Of a stretch of DNA of 64,000 nt, positions 8,257-17,774 are shown in pieces. The stretch is from positions 1 through 64,000 of the forward strand of contig DASYKU010000059.1 in NCBI GenBank assembly GCA_035995165.1, given 5' to 3'. A program made the translations under genes and the position numbers. The notes beneath the pieces are model-generated. The model was not told the DNA's origin. It saw only the letters and a list, made by a program, of their open reading frames with translations, and did not search any database. How positions within the stretch are numbered: the stretch's first letter is position 1; each line of letters begins with the position of its first letter. The DNA comes from Mycobacteriales bacterium (GTDB taxonomy: Bacteria > Actinomycetota > Actinomycetes > Mycobacteriales > CADCTP01).

Positions 8257-9009
8257 GTGACGTCTGCGGCGGGGGCGCACGCCAGGTCCACCCTGAGCAT
8301 CGGGGAGGTCCTCGGGCAGCTGCGGCCGGAGTTCCCCGACATCACGATCTCCAAGATCCGTTTCCTCGAGGCCGAGGGGCTGATCCACCCGGAGCGCACA
8401 CCGTCCGGCTACCGGAAGTTCTCCTCCGGCGACGTCGCCCGGCTCCGTTTCGTGCTGGCCGAGCAGCGCGACCACTACCTGCCGCTGCGGGTGATCAAGG
8501 ACCACCTGGACGCGATCGACCGGGGGCTCGAGCCGCCGGAGGCCGGTCCGGGCACCACCACCCGGCGCGGGCCGCGGGCGGTCTCCGCGGTGCCGGACGG
8601 ACTGCCGGGCGCGGAGGCGTTCACGCCGGAGCCGTCCGAGGTCCGGATGACCCGCGACGAGCTGCTCGGCCACGCCGGCCTGGAGCCGGCCCAGCTCGAC
8701 CAGCTGGAGCAGTACGGGCTGCTGAGCAAGCGGGCCGGCGGCCAGTACGACGGGGACGCGCTGGTGGTCGCCACCTGCGCCGCCGAGATGGCGCGGTACG
8801 GGATCGAGCCCCGGCACCTGCGCGCGTACCGGACCGCGGCGGACCGGGAGATCGGCCTGTTCGAGCAGGTGGTGACCCCGATGATGCGGCAGCGCAACCC
8901 GGAGGCCCGGGGTCGGGCCGAGGAGGCCGTGCGCGAGCTGGCCGCCCTGTCCGTACGGCTGCACTCGACGCTGGTGAAGGCCGGCCTGCGGGCCGAGCTC
9001 GGCGGTTAG
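8257..9009 (+). CDS. ftsR: MerR-family regulator FtsR
   Basis: A 250-residue MerR-type DNA-binding protein. Its N-terminal winged helix (LSIGEVLGQLRPEFPDITIS, then KIRFLEAEGLI and RTPSGYRKF) is the conserved start of the actinobacterial FtsR family. FtsR regulates ftsZ and cell-wall growth in corynebacteria. A linker and a second helical domain (DELLGHAGLEPAQLDQLEQYGLL) follow. The start is GTG at 8257, 4 bases after an AGGTGA that overlaps the garA stop. garA and ftsR are adjacent in many actinobacteria and are probably cotranscribed. Confidence 0.88.
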   Translation: MTSAAGAHARSTLSIGEVLGQLRPEFPDITISKIRFLEAEGLIHPERTPSGYRKFSSGDVARLRFVLAEQRDHYLPLRVIKDHLDAIDRGLEPPEAGPGTTTRRGPRAVSAVPDGLPGAEAFTPEPSEVRMTRDELLGHAGLEPAQLDQLEQYGLLSKRAGGQYDGDALVVATCAAEMARYGIEPRHLRAYRTAADREIGLFEQVVTPMMRQRNPEARGRAEEAVRELAALSVRLHSTLVKAGLRAELGG

Positions 9010-9114
9010 TCCCGTCACCCCGGTGGCGGCGCCCCGCCCCCACCCGCCCGCAACCCGGGCCTGCACCGTGTAGCGTCGAAAGCGGCAGGTCTTGCTCCTT
9101 GGGGAGGCTCCGCT

Positions 9115-9582
9115 GTGAACGAGCTGCGTGTCGTGGGTGTCCGGGTGGAGCTGCCCGTCAACCAGCCGATCGTGCTGCTCAAGGAGGCCGACGGCGATCG
9201 TTACCTGCCGATCTGGATCGGCGCCGTCGAGGCGTCCGCGATCGCGTTCGAGCAGCAGGGTGTCCGCCCGGCCCGGCCGTTGACCCACGACCTGCTCCGC
9301 GACGTGATCGGCGCGCTGGGCGCCCGGCTGGAGGCCGTGCACATCACCGACCTGCGCGACGGCGTGTTCTATGCGGAGCTCGTGTTCGCCGGCGGGGCCC
9401 GGGTCAGCGCCCGCCCGTCGGACGCCATCGCGCTCGCGCTGCGGTCCGGGACGACCATCCTCGGCGAGGAGGCGGTGCTGGCCGAGGCCGGCATCTCCAT
9501 CCCGGACGAGCAGGAGGACGAGGTGGAGAAGTTCCGGGAGTTCCTGGACACCATCTCGCCCGACGACTTCGCTGGTCAATGA
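9115..9582 (+). CDS. Bifunctional nuclease family protein (DUF151)
   Basis: A 155-residue DUF151 protein. The family core is clear: EADGDRYLPIWIGAVEASAI near residue 25, TH-DLL, and RPSDAIALALR near residue 102. Members are reported to have RNase and DNase activity in plants, but the role of the bacterial proteins is poorly known. GTG at 9115 has GGGGAGG nine bases upstream. A TAGCGT hexamer at 9071-9076 could be its -10 box, though no good -35 is seen. In actinobacteria this gene regularly sits between two MerR genes, as here. Confidence 0.9.
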   Translation: MNELRVVGVRVELPVNQPIVLLKEADGDRYLPIWIGAVEASAIAFEQQGVRPARPLTHDLLRDVIGALGARLEAVHITDLRDGVFYAELVFAGGARVSARPSDAIALALRSGTTILGEEAVLAEAGISIPDEQEDEVEKFREFLDTISPDDFAGQ

Positions 9583-9611
9583 GCCGGTACCGGACACGCC
9601 GGGTCCGTGCG

Positions 9612-9640
9612 TTGACCTGGCGGCGCGCACCGCTTAGCGT
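9612..9640 (+). promoter_or_regulatory. Probable promoter of the second MerR gene
   Basis: TTGACC (9612-9617) and TAGCGT (9635-9640) are separated by 17 bases. The predicted start near 9647 gives a 45-base leader with GAGGAGGG before the GTG at 9692. Confidence 0.65.
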
Positions 9641-9691
9641 CCGAATCACCACCGTGCAACTCCCCGGCCGGTGCGTCGAGGAGGGCATCCT

Positions 9692-10270
9692 GTGAACGAT
9701 CCCGGCGGTCAACCACCGCTGCAGGAGATGCTGTTCACCGACGGTCTCGACGAGGTCCCGGACGATCTGCTCGGCTACCGCGGGACGACCGCGTGCAACG
9801 CCGCCGGCATCACGTACCGGCAGCTGGACTACTGGGCCCGCACCGACCTCGTCGCCCCCTCGATCCGCTCGGCGGCCGGCTCCGGCACCCAGCGGCTCTA
9901 CTCGTTCAAGGACATCCTCGTCCTCAAGGTGGTCAAGCGGCTGCTGGACACCGGGGTCTCGCTGCAGAACATCCGGGTCGCGGTCGAGCACCTGCGGGCC
10001 CGCGGGGTCCGGGACCTGGCCAACATCACGCTGCTGTCCGACGGTACGACCGTGTACGAGTGCACCTCGGCCGAGGAGGTCGTCGACCTGCTCGCCGGCG
10101 GCCAGGGCGTGTTCGGCATCGCGGTCAGCGGCGCGCTGAAGGAGCTGCACGGCTCGCTGGCGCAGCTGCCGGCCGAGCGGGCGGAGCCGGTCGAGGACGC
10201 GACCCCGGCGACGCCGACCGAGTCCGACGAGCTCGGCCAGCGCCGCCGGCGCCGTACTGCGTCCGCCTGA
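9692..10270 (+). CDS. MerR-family transcriptional regulator
   Basis: A 192-residue MerR-type regulator with the winged-helix core TACNAAGITYRQLDYWARTD near residue 30, the RLYSFKDILVLKVVKRLLD recognition/wing region and a C-terminal dimerisation segment. A basic tail ends in a run of Arg. It belongs to the conserved pair of MerR genes that flank the DUF151 gene in actinobacteria; its regulon is unknown. The GTG at 9692 is preferred over the upstream ATG because GAGGAGGG lies about 6 bases before it. Confidence 0.88.
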   Translation: MNDPGGQPPLQEMLFTDGLDEVPDDLLGYRGTTACNAAGITYRQLDYWARTDLVAPSIRSAAGSGTQRLYSFKDILVLKVVKRLLDTGVSLQNIRVAVEHLRARGVRDLANITLLSDGTTVYECTSAEEVVDLLAGGQGVFGIAVSGALKELHGSLAQLPAERAEPVEDATPATPTESDELGQRRRRRTASA

Positions 10271-10283
10271 ACTGAGATCCCAC

Positions 10284-10320
10284 CGCCCGCTCAGCCGCCC
10301 CGAGGTCGGCTGAGCGGGCG
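10284..10320. terminator. Bidirectional hairpin terminator
   Basis: A perfect 13-base-pair stem (CGCCCGCTCAGCC with GGCTGAGCGGGCG) with an 11-base loop lies between the convergent stops of the MerR gene (10270) and the beta-glucosidase gene (10329). There is no T-run, as is common in actinobacteria. Confidence 0.8.
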
Positions 10321-10328
10321 TCGGTGCG

Positions 10329-12761
10329 TCAGGCCAGCGGCAGGGTGGCGCGGACGTCGCCAAGCCCGCGGGCGATCAGCAGCTCGCCACCGGGCTCGAG
10401 CGCGCCCCAGCCGTTCGCGTCGGTGTCCCAGCGCCGCCAGAGCCGGGCGTCGGTGTCGATGCCGACCGTGACGGTCTCGCCCGGCCCGGCCGTGACCGCG
10501 CTCCAGCCGACCAGCCGGACCGGCTCGGTCGCCGCGGCCGGCCGCAGGTAGACCTGCACGACCTCGCGGCTGGTGCGGCTGCCGGTGTTCGTCACCGGCA
10601 CCGAGACCGCCGGGGAGGACCCGCCCAGCAGCGTCGCCGGACCGTACGACCAGCTCGCGTAGCCGAGGCCGTGCCCGAGCCAGAACGCGGGCGCCGGGGC
10701 GATCCCGGCGACGTGCCCGCGGTAGCCGATGAAGCGGCCCTCGGCGTACTCGACCTCGCCGTCGACCGGGGTGACCGACCAGGCCGGGGCGGCGCCGTCG
10801 GCGGCCGGGAACGTGCTGACCAGCCGGCCGGCCGGCTCGATGTCGCCGAGCAGCGCGGCCGCGATCGCCCGGCCCGCCTCCTGGCCCGGCAGCCCGGCCC
10901 AGAGCACCGCGTCGACCTCTGCCAGCCAGGGCATCAGCACCGGCGTTGCCGCATTCACCACGACCACGGTCCGCTGCGCCGCCGCCGCCGCCGCGACCGC
11001 GTGCACGAGCGCGTCCTGGGCGCCCGGCAGCCGCAGCGTGGTCTTGTCGACGGCCTCCGTCTCCTGCTCCTCGGTCAGGCCCACCACGAGGACCGCGACG
11101 TCCGCGGCCCGGGCGGCCTCGACCGCCTCGGCGATGACCGCCTCGTCGGCGCGCCGGGCCGGCCGGGCGACCAGCCGGAAGAGCCCGGCGTGGGCGAGCG
11201 GGGAGTCGCCGGCCGCCCGCAGGGTCGCGGTCGCGACCACCGAGGTCGCCGCCGGGTACGTGCCGACCGTGCTCGGCGGGGCCAGCAGCTCCTCGCCGAT
11301 CCCGGTACCGGAGGTGACCAGCGCGTGCGAGCTGAGGACGCCGTCGACGTCCAGCTCCCAGTCCGCCGCCCCGGAGACGCCGATCTCGATCGCGATCGGC
11401 TGACTCTCGACCACAGCTTCAAACTTCACGGCCGCGACGGTCTGCGGGAAGTCGTCGTCGAAGCCGACCGCGATGCTGGCCAGAGTGCTGTGCTGCTCCT
11501 GGATCACATCGCCGGCCGGGTCGTAGAGGGTGATGCGGACACCCGGTGCGCCGGTCCGCGGGTCGGTGACGAAGCCGGCCGCGGCGGGCACCGGCCGGGT
11601 CCGGACCTCGACCCCGTCGGTCACGGTGACCGCGTCGCCGAGCAGATCGGTCAGCCCCGCGGCCACGCTCACCTGGTACGGCGCGTTCACCTGGGCCGAG
11701 CCGCCGCCCATGCCGATCGTGTCGAGCGCGTGCCGGCCGATCAGCGCCACCCGGGCCGTGCGGTCCAGCGGCAGCGCCGGGCCGTCGTTGGCCAGCACGG
11801 TCATGCCGGCGGCGGCCAGCCGGGTCAGCTGCTCGCGCCGGGTCGGGCTGTCCGGAGCGGGGGTCTCGGGGTGCGGGTGGGCCGGGCCGAGCGCCCCGGT
11901 CCGTTCGGCCAGCCGCAGCAGCCGGTGCAGGTGGTCGTCGACCACCGACTCGGCGACCTCACCGGACTCGACCGCGGCGACCAGCGCCTCGCCCCAGGGG
12001 CCGTCCGGCCCCGGCATGACCAGATCGAGGCCGCCGTTGGCGGCCGGCCCGGCGGTCTTGGTCGCGAACCAGTCGGACATGACGAGCCCGTCGTAGCCCC
12101 ACTCGCCCTTGAGCACGCCGTTGATCACCGCGTCCTGCTCGGTCGCCGTGACCCCGTTCACGTCGTTGTACGCGGCCATCACCGACCACGGCTCGGACTC
12201 CGCGACCGCGATCTCGAATGGCAACAAGTAGAGCTCTCGCAACGTCGCTTCGTCGACAACACTGTTCATCGAGTTGCGCTCGGTCTCGGACTCGTTGGCG
12301 ACGAGGTGCTTCAGGCACCCGCCGACGCCGCGCTCCTGCAGCCCCCGGACGTACGCGGCGGCGAGCTTGCCGGTCAGCAGCGGGTCCTCCGAGTACGCCT
12401 CGAACAACCGGCCGCCCAGCGCCGAGCGGTGCAGGTTGATCGTCGGGCCGAGCACCACGTGGATGTCCTGGGCCTGCGCCTCTTCGGCCAGCAGCCCGCC
12501 CACCTCGTACGCGGTGTCCTCGCTCCAGGCCGAGGCCAGCAGCGTCGCGTTCGGGAACAGCGCGACCACCCGGCCGCCGGAGAACTTCAGCCCGCGTACC
12601 CCGGTCGGGCCGTCGGACAGCCGCAGCACGCCGAGGTCGATCTCCGGCGCCGGCGCCAGCGTGAACGAGGTCGCCCCGGTCAGCAGCCGCACCTTGGCCC
12701 GCAGGTCGAGGGTGGCGATCCTGGCGTCGAGGTCGAGCGGGGTCGTGGTCATGGTGGTCAT
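10329..12761 (-). CDS. Glycoside hydrolase family 3 beta-glucosidase
   Basis: An 810-residue GH3 enzyme that would hydrolyse beta-glucosides or related plant oligosaccharides. The (beta/alpha)8 domain includes LSDGPTGVRG near residue 48, KH at 151-152, and the nucleophile Asp230 in GLVMSDW. The second alpha/beta domain follows from about residue 300 and is interrupted by a PA14-like insertion (about 380-520). The protein ends in a fibronectin III-like domain. There is no signal peptide, so it is cytoplasmic. The ATG at 12761 has AAGGTGAAG upstream; ATG 9 bases later is an alternative. Immediately upstream, in the same direction, is the relic of a sugar/MFS transporter, its likely former partner. 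Confidence 0.93.
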   Translation of the reverse strand: MTTMTTTPLDLDARIATLDLRAKVRLLTGATSFTLAPAPEIDLGVLRLSDGPTGVRGLKFSGGRVVALFPNATLLASAWSEDTAYEVGGLLAEEAQAQDIHVVLGPTINLHRSALGGRLFEAYSEDPLLTGKLAAAYVRGLQERGVGGCLKHLVANESETERNSMNSVVDEATLRELYLLPFEIAVAESEPWSVMAAYNDVNGVTATEQDAVINGVLKGEWGYDGLVMSDWFATKTAGPAANGGLDLVMPGPDGPWGEALVAAVESGEVAESVVDDHLHRLLRLAERTGALGPAHPHPETPAPDSPTRREQLTRLAAAGMTVLANDGPALPLDRTARVALIGRHALDTIGMGGGSAQVNAPYQVSVAAGLTDLLGDAVTVTDGVEVRTRPVPAAAGFVTDPRTGAPGVRITLYDPAGDVIQEQHSTLASIAVGFDDDFPQTVAAVKFEAVVESQPIAIEIGVSGAADWELDVDGVLSSHALVTSGTGIGEELLAPPSTVGTYPAATSVVATATLRAAGDSPLAHAGLFRLVARPARRADEAVIAEAVEAARAADVAVLVVGLTEEQETEAVDKTTLRLPGAQDALVHAVAAAAAAQRTVVVVNAATPVLMPWLAEVDAVLWAGLPGQEAGRAIAAALLGDIEPAGRLVSTFPAADGAAPAWSVTPVDGEVEYAEGRFIGYRGHVAGIAPAPAFWLGHGLGYASWSYGPATLLGGSSPAVSVPVTNTGSRTSREVVQVYLRPAAATEPVRLVGWSAVTAGPGETVTVGIDTDARLWRRWDTDANGWGALEPGGELLIARGLGDVRATLPLA

Positions 12762-12762
12762 G

Positions 12763-13010
12763 TCACTTCACCTTCCGCACCGGCACAATGGCCAGGGCAC
12801 CGAGGAATGTCAGCGCGGCCGCGCCCAGGTAGAGGAGGTCGTGGTTGGCACCGCCGCCGACGGCCAGCAGCGCGGCACCCGGGAACGGGGCCAGCGACTG
12901 CGGCGCGGCGTTGGCGATGGTGAACACGCCCGGTTCGTTGGCGCGGCTCGCCGTCCGGCAGGAGCCCGGCACGAGTGCCATGTCGATCCCGTACGCGGCA
13001 CCTGGCCGAG
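12763..13010 (-). pseudogene. 3' remnant of an MFS transporter
   Basis: The last 55 codons read VFTIANAAPQSLAPFPGAALL, then LLYLGAAALTFLGALAIVP, and end VRKVK. This is the typical C-terminal two-helix end of MFS transporters. Just upstream, AYGIDMALV is readable in the same frame. The connecting segment (LLPDGEPRQRTG) is readable only in another frame, so at least one frameshift lies near 12950-12975. Nothing before about 13010 resembles a transporter, so the first 350 or so codons are missing. The fragment ends one base before the beta-glucosidase start, indicating a former transporter-glucosidase operon. Confidence 0.75.
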
Positions 13011-13200
13011 TCGATCGTGCGGGCGCCGGCGGGCCGCCCGGACTCGGGAGTGGTCGAGTTGATCGCCCCGGACTCGACCTGAACCTGAGGCCTGGTCGCC
13101 CATGAGCCCCATGGGTTACTGCGGCATGACAGCCATGACAGCAGGCTCGGAGTACGAGCCTCCCGGGCGCCCACTGGTAGCCTGAATCCCGCTGCAAAAC
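13011..13200. other. 190-base spacer between the transporter relic and the glycine riboswitch
   Basis: No gene is seen. The spacer contains a short direct repeat (CATGACAGC twice near 13124-13142) and a TAGCCT hexamer at 13178-13183. The hexamer is a plausible -10 box for gcvP, placing the transcript start near 13190, just before the riboswitch. No convincing -35 box is visible. Confidence 0.35.
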
Positions 13201-13345
13201 CCGCGTGGGAGAGTCTCCGGCCGCCAGCCGGAGCGCCGAAGGGGCAACCTCCCCGGAACCTCTCAGGCGCACGGACCACGCGGGCGAGGCGACTCTGGAC
13301 GGCTACGGACAGAGGGGGAACGCCGGGCGTCGATGCCCGGAGACC
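13201..13345 (+). promoter_or_regulatory. Glycine riboswitch in the gcvP leader
   Basis: An aptamer spans 13201-13283. Its P1 helix is perfect over 8 pairs (CCGCGTGG with CCACGCGG). Inside are the signature elements GGGAGAGTC, the hairpin CTCCGGCCGCCAGCCGGAG, GCGCCGAAGGGGCAA, CCTCCCC and CTCTCAGGC followed by ACGGACC, all typical of glycine aptamers. Downstream is CTCTG-loop-CAGAG and then CCGGGC/GCCCGG (13323-13340), which may be the partner element of a single-aptamer riboswitch and its expression platform. It lies 36 bases before gcvP and would switch expression on when glycine is abundant. Confidence 0.92.
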
Positions 13346-13380
13346 GTCGACCCCCCGGCCCTGTCACTAGCGAGGATTCC

Positions 13381-16251
13381 ATGTCGGATCGCAGCACTCT
13401 GGCCGAGCTCGAGTCGGCCGCGCCCTTCTCCGGGCGGCACATCGGCACCAACGCCGAGGACCAGGCGACCATGCTGGCCGCGGTCGGGTACGGCTCGATC
13501 GAGGAGCTGGTCTCCGCCGCCGTCCCGGGCTCGATCGCGGACCGCTCGCTGGAGCTGCCCGCGGCCGCCGACGAGGCCGCCGTGCTGGCCGAACTGCGGG
13601 CCCTGGCCGGGCGGAACAGCACCGCCACGTCCATGATCGGGCTGGGCTACTCGGACACGGTGACGCCGCCGGTCATCCGCCGCACGATCTTCGAGAACCC
13701 GTCCTGGTACACGGCGTACACGCCGTACCAGCCGGAGATCTCGCAGGGGCGGCTGGAGGCGTTGCTCAACTTCCAGACGATGGTGGCCGACCTGACCGGG
13801 CTGCCGACCGCGAACGCCAGCCTGCTGGACGAGGCGACCGCGGCGGCCGAGGCGGTCGCGCTGGCCCGGCGGGTGTCCAAGGCCCCCGCGGACGCGCCGA
13901 TCGTGCTCGACGCGGACTGCCTGCCGCAGACGATCGCGGTGATCCGGACCCGGGCCGTGCCGATGGGCATCCCGGTCGTGGTCCGCGACGTCGCCGCCGA
14001 GGGGCTGCCGGAGGGGGAGCTGGCCGGGCTGCTGCTGCAGTACCCGGGGGCATCCGGCGCGGTCCGCTCGTACGCGGAGCTGGCCGCGGAGGCCAAGGAG
14101 CGGGGCGCGGTCGTGGCGGTCGCGGCCGACCTGCTGGCGCTGACCCTGCTGCCGGCCCCGGGTGAGTGGGGCGCGGACGTCGTGGTCGGCTCGGCCCAGC
14201 GCTTCGGCGTGCCGCTCGGCTTCGGCGGGCCGCACGCCGGCTACATGTCGGTCCGGGACGGGCTGCAGCGGCAGCTGCCCGGCCGGCTGGTCGGGGTGTC
14301 GGTCGACGCCGACGGGGCGCCGGCGTACCGGCTGGCGCTGCAGACCCGGGAGCAGCACATCCGCCGGGAGAAGGCGACCAGCAACATCTGCACCGCGCAG
14401 GTGCTGCTCGCGGTGATGGCCGGGGCGTACGCGGTCTACCACGGGCCGGACGGACTGCGGGCGATCGCCCGCCGGGTGCACCGGTACACCGCCATCCTGG
14501 CGGCCGGGCTGCGCGCGGGCGGGGTCGAGCTGTCGACAGAGAGCTTCTTCGACACGCTGACCGTACGGGTCCCTTCAGCGGCAAAGAGTGTTGTCGACAA
14601 GGCGGTAAGCGGTGGAATCAACCTACGGCTGGTGGACGACGACACGGTCGGGATCGCCTGCGACGAGGTGACCCGGCGCGAGCACGTCGCCGCCGTGTGG
14701 GCCGCGTTCGGCGTGACCGCGGACCTCGACGCGCTCGACGCCGGCACCCCGGACGCGTACGGGCCGGCGCGGACCTCGGAGTTCCTCACCCATCCGGTCT
14801 TCTCCGCCCACCACAGCGAGACCGCGATGCTGCGCTACCTGCGCCGGCTCGCCGACTACGACTACGCGCTGGACCGCGGCATGATCCCGCTCGGGTCCTG
14901 CACGATGAAGCTCAACGCGGCGGCCGAGATGGAGCCGGTGTCGCTGCCCGGCTTCTCGTCCGTGCACCCGTTCGCGCCGGCGGAGCAGGTGCCGGGTTAC
15001 CTCGACCTCATCTCGGATCTGGAGCGCTGGCTGGCCGAGATCACCGGGTACGACGCGGTCTCGCTGCAGCCGAACGCGGGCTCGCAGGGCGAGCTGGCCG
15101 GGTTGCTGGCGATCCACGCGTACCACGCCGCGAACGGGCAGGAGGGCCGGGACGTCTGCCTCATCCCGCAGTCCGCGCACGGCACCAACGCGGCGTCCGC
15201 GGCGATGGCCGGGATGCGGGTGGTCGTGGTCGCGACCCGGGAGAACGGCGACGTCGACCTGGACGACCTGCGGGCCAAGATCACCGAGCACGCCGACCGG
15301 CTCGGCGCGCTGATGATCACGTACCCGTCCACGCACGGGGTGTTCGAGCAGGACATCGCCGAGATCTGCGCGGCCGTGCACGACGCCGGCGGCCAGGTGT
15401 ACGTCGACGGTGCCAACCTCAACGCGCTCGTCGGGCTGGCCAAGCCGGGCCGGTTCGGGGCGGACGTCTCGCACCTGAACCTGCACAAGACGTTCTGCAT
15501 CCCGCACGGGGGCGGCGGTCCCGGCATCGGGCCGGTGGCGGCTCGGACGCACCTGGCGCCGTATCTGCCCAACCACCCGCTGCAGCCGCTGGCCGGGCCG
15601 GCGACCGGACCCGGGCCGGTGTCGGCGGCGCCGTGGGGGAGCGCGTCGATCCTGCCGATCTCCTGGGCGTACGTGCGGCTGATGGGTCCGGACGGGCTCG
15701 CGGCGGCGACCCGGGCGGCGATCCTCGCGGCCAACTACGTGGCGGCCCGGCTACGGCCGCACTTCCCGGTGCTCTACACCGGCAACGGCGGGCTGGTCGC
15801 ACACGAGTGCATCGTCGACCTGCGGGCCATCACCAAGGCGACCGGCGTGAGCGTCGACGACGTGGCCAAGCGGCTGATCGACTACGGCTTCCACGCGCCG
15901 ACGATGTCGTTCCCGGTGGCCGGCACGCTGATGATCGAGCCGACCGAGTCCGAGGACCTGGCCGAGCTGGACCGGTTCGCCGACGCGATGATCGCGATCA
16001 AGGGGGAGATCGACCGGGTCGCGTCCGGGGAGTGGGACGCGTCGGACAACCCGCTGCGCAACGCGCCGCACACGGCGTCGATGGTCACCGCCGACAAGTG
16101 GGACCGGCCGTACGAGCGGGAGCTGGCGGCGTACCCGGGCTCGGTCGACCGCACCGCGAAGTACTGGCCGCCCGTCCGCCGGATCGACGGCGCCTACGGC
16201 GACCGCAACCTCGTCTGCGCCTGCCCGCCCATCGCAGCCTACGAGGACTGA
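13381..16251 (+). CDS. gcvP: Glycine dehydrogenase (decarboxylating), P protein
   Basis: The P protein decarboxylates glycine using pyridoxal phosphate and passes the aminomethyl group to lipoyl-GcvH. The 956-residue single-chain form has the N-terminal half ([16 protein letters not shown] near residue 18, [13 protein letters not shown] near residue 88) and the C-terminal half with the cofactor lysine at about residue 703 ([18 protein letters not shown]). Length is normal. The ATG at 13381 follows GAGGA and the glycine riboswitch; the upstream open frame runs through the riboswitch and is not coding. Confidence 0.97.
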   Translation: MSDRSTLAELESAAPFSGRHIGTNAEDQATMLAAVGYGSIEELVSAAVPGSIADRSLELPAAADEAAVLAELRALAGRNSTATSMIGLGYSDTVTPPVIRRTIFENPSWYTAYTPYQPEISQGRLEALLNFQTMVADLTGLPTANASLLDEATAAAEAVALARRVSKAPADAPIVLDADCLPQTIAVIRTRAVPMGIPVVVRDVAAEGLPEGELAGLLLQYPGASGAVRSYAELAAEAKERGAVVAVAADLLALTLLPAPGEWGADVVVGSAQRFGVPLGFGGPHAGYMSVRDGLQRQLPGRLVGVSVDADGAPAYRLALQTREQHIRREKATSNICTAQVLLAVMAGAYAVYHGPDGLRAIARRVHRYTAILAAGLRAGGVELSTESFFDTLTVRVPSAAKSVVDKAVSGGINLRLVDDDTVGIACDEVTRREHVAAVWAAFGVTADLDALDAGTPDAYGPARTSEFLTHPVFSAHHSETAMLRYLRRLADYDYALDRGMIPLGSCTMKLNAAAEMEPVSLPGFSSVHPFAPAEQVPGYLDLISDLERWLAEITGYDAVSLQPNAGSQGELAGLLAIHAYHAANGQEGRDVCLIPQSAHGTNAASAAMAGMRVVVVATRENGDVDLDDLRAKITEHADRLGALMITYPSTHGVFEQDIAEICAAVHDAGGQVYVDGANLNALVGLAKPGRFGADVSHLNLHKTFCIPHGGGGPGIGPVAARTHLAPYLPNHPLQPLAGPATGPGPVSAAPWGSASILPISWAYVRLMGPDGLAAATRAAILAANYVAARLRPHFPVLYTGNGGLVAHECIVDLRAITKATGVSVDDVAKRLIDYGFHAPTMSFPVAGTLMIEPTESEDLAELDRFADAMIAIKGEIDRVASGEWDASDNPLRNAPHTASMVTADKWDRPYERELAAYPGSVDRTAKYWPPVRRIDGAYGDRNLVCACPPIAAYED

Positions 16252-16260
16252 GAAACGCGA

Positions 16261-16292
16261 GAACCGGGTCACCTGAGGTGGTGGCCCGGTTC
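16261..16292. terminator. Hairpin terminator after gcvP
   Basis: GAACCGGGTCACC and GGTGGCCCGGTTC form a 13-pair stem with one T-G wobble and a 6-base loop. It starts 9 bases after the gcvP stop, between convergent genes. Confidence 0.75.
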
Positions 16293-16356
16293 GGGAATGG
16301 CGGTAGTCGGGAATGGGGCCCGGCGGCTCAGTGCCGGGCGGCGAGACCCACGGGTC

Positions 16357-16554
16357 TCAGGCGACGCGTAGCACCTTGGTGGCGCGTCGAGCACCGATGC
16401 AGCGTCCGTCCGGCAGGATCTCGCCGCAGTCCTCGAACAGCACGATCCCGTTGCAGAGGAGGCTCCACCCCTGCTCCGGATGGCTGGCGACGACAGCAGC
16501 GGCGTCGCGGTCGGCGGCGTCCGAGGTTGGACACGCTGGGTGATGCGGGCACAT
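16357..16554 (-). CDS. Small DUF5999 protein
   Basis: A 65-residue protein of the actinobacterial DUF5999 type. It has MCPHHPACP at the start, then AADRDAAAVVASHPEQGWSL, LLCNGIVLFEDCGEILPDG and a basic end. The Cys/His pattern (C2, H4, H5, C8, C34, C43) suggests a metal site, though this is not proven. An upstream CGGAGC serves as ribosome-binding site. Function is unknown; such proteins often occur as isolated single genes. Confidence 0.85.
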   Translation of the reverse strand: MCPHHPACPTSDAADRDAAAVVASHPEQGWSLLCNGIVLFEDCGEILPDGRCIGARRATKVLRVA

Positions 16555-16730
16555 GGCTTGTTGCTCCGGTCGGCTGTCAGTTCTGGTTGTCGTATGTGGT
16601 CACGGTCACAGTACTTACGAGGTTCGACGCCGGGGACTGATACGCGCAACTTTCCCGGCAACGACTTGGTAAATCTTGCAACGCCAGATCCGGTCAGACT
16701 CTTCCGTTGCGCCGTCCGTACGAAGAGGTG

Positions 16731-17774
16731 CTACACCGCCCGCAGCAACGTCGCGTACAGCGTCAGACCTGGGCCGAAAGCGAGCGCGACCAGATACCGC
16801 CCCGGAGCGACTACGCCGGCCGCCCGCATCCGCTCCAGCACCAGGAGCACGGTGGCGGAGGAGCAGTTGCCGTGATCGCGGAGCACCCCGTACGAGTGCT
16901 CCAGCGCACCGTCCGTGAGCTCCAGCCGGCGCTGCACGACCTCGAGGATCCGCCGCCCGCCCGGGTGCACCGCCCACCCGTCCACGTCGGCCGCGGCGAG
17001 CCCGTGCGCGCCGAGCAGGTCGTCGACGACGCCCCGGACGTGCTTGGCCAGCACCGCCGGCACCCGCGGCGAGAGCCCCATCCGGAAGCCGAGATCGGTC
17101 ACGTCCCAGGTCATGTACTCGGCCGTGCTCACGTCGGTCTGCGCGACCACGTCGACCACCTCGAACCCCGGCCGGGCCGAGGGCTCCAGCACCACCGCGG
17201 CCGCCGCGTCCGCGAACAGCGCGTGCGCCACGACCTGGTCCACGTCCGTGGTCGGCGGCTGGATGTGCAGGCTGGTCAGCTCCAGGCAGAGCAGCACCGA
17301 CGGGCGGTCCCGGGCCGCGGTGAAGTCGGCGACCGTGCCGAGCCCGGGCAGCGCGGCGTAGCAGCCCATGTGCCCGACGAACAGCCGCCGGACCCGGTCG
17401 GACATGCCGAGGTCGCGGGCCAGCCGGATGTCGACGCCGGGGGTCACGTACCCGGTGCAGGAGGCGACCGCGAACAGCCCCACGTCGGCGGCGGCCAGCC
17501 CGGCGTCGGCCAGCGCGGTGGCGACCGCGTCCTTGCCCAGCGGCAGCGCCTCGGCCAGATAGCGCTCCATCCGGGCCGCGGTGCCCCAGCGGGAGACGTC
17601 CTCGTGCACGGGGTTGGCCACGGTGTGCCGGGTCCGGACGCCGGAGCGGGTGAACAGCTGCTCGGCCAGCGGCACGTCCCGGAAGTGCTCGGCGAAGAAC
17701 CCGTCCCAGACCGACTGCTGCGAGTACGCGGCGGGCAGCGCGTGCCCCATCCCGACGATGCGCGCCGTGCTCAC
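16731..17774 (-). CDS. Type III polyketide synthase
   Basis: A 347-residue chalcone/stilbene-synthase-fold enzyme that would extend an acyl-CoA starter with malonyl-CoA and cyclise the product. The catalytic triad is visible: Cys106 in VASCTGYVTPGVDI, His270 in AVHPGGRRI and Asn303 in DHGNCSSATV. The GTG start overlaps the stop of the acyl-CoA dehydrogenase-like gene by 4 bases. It is the last gene of a three-gene coupled operon with a methyltransferase and a flavoprotein. This is the composition of phenolic-lipid (alkylresorcinol or alkylquinone) gene sets. Product and starter unit cannot be predicted from sequence. Confidence 0.92.
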   Translation of the reverse strand: MSTARIVGMGHALPAAYSQQSVWDGFFAEHFRDVPLAEQLFTRSGVRTRHTVANPVHEDVSRWGTAARMERYLAEALPLGKDAVATALADAGLAAADVGLFAVASCTGYVTPGVDIRLARDLGMSDRVRRLFVGHMGCYAALPGLGTVADFTAARDRPSVLLCLELTSLHIQPPTTDVDQVVAHALFADAAAAVVLEPSARPGFEVVDVVAQTDVSTAEYMTWDVTDLGFRMGLSPRVPAVLAKHVRGVVDDLLGAHGLAAADVDGWAVHPGGRRILEVVQRRLELTDGALEHSYGVLRDHGNCSSATVLLVLERMRAAGVVAPGRYLVALAFGPGLTLYATLLRAV

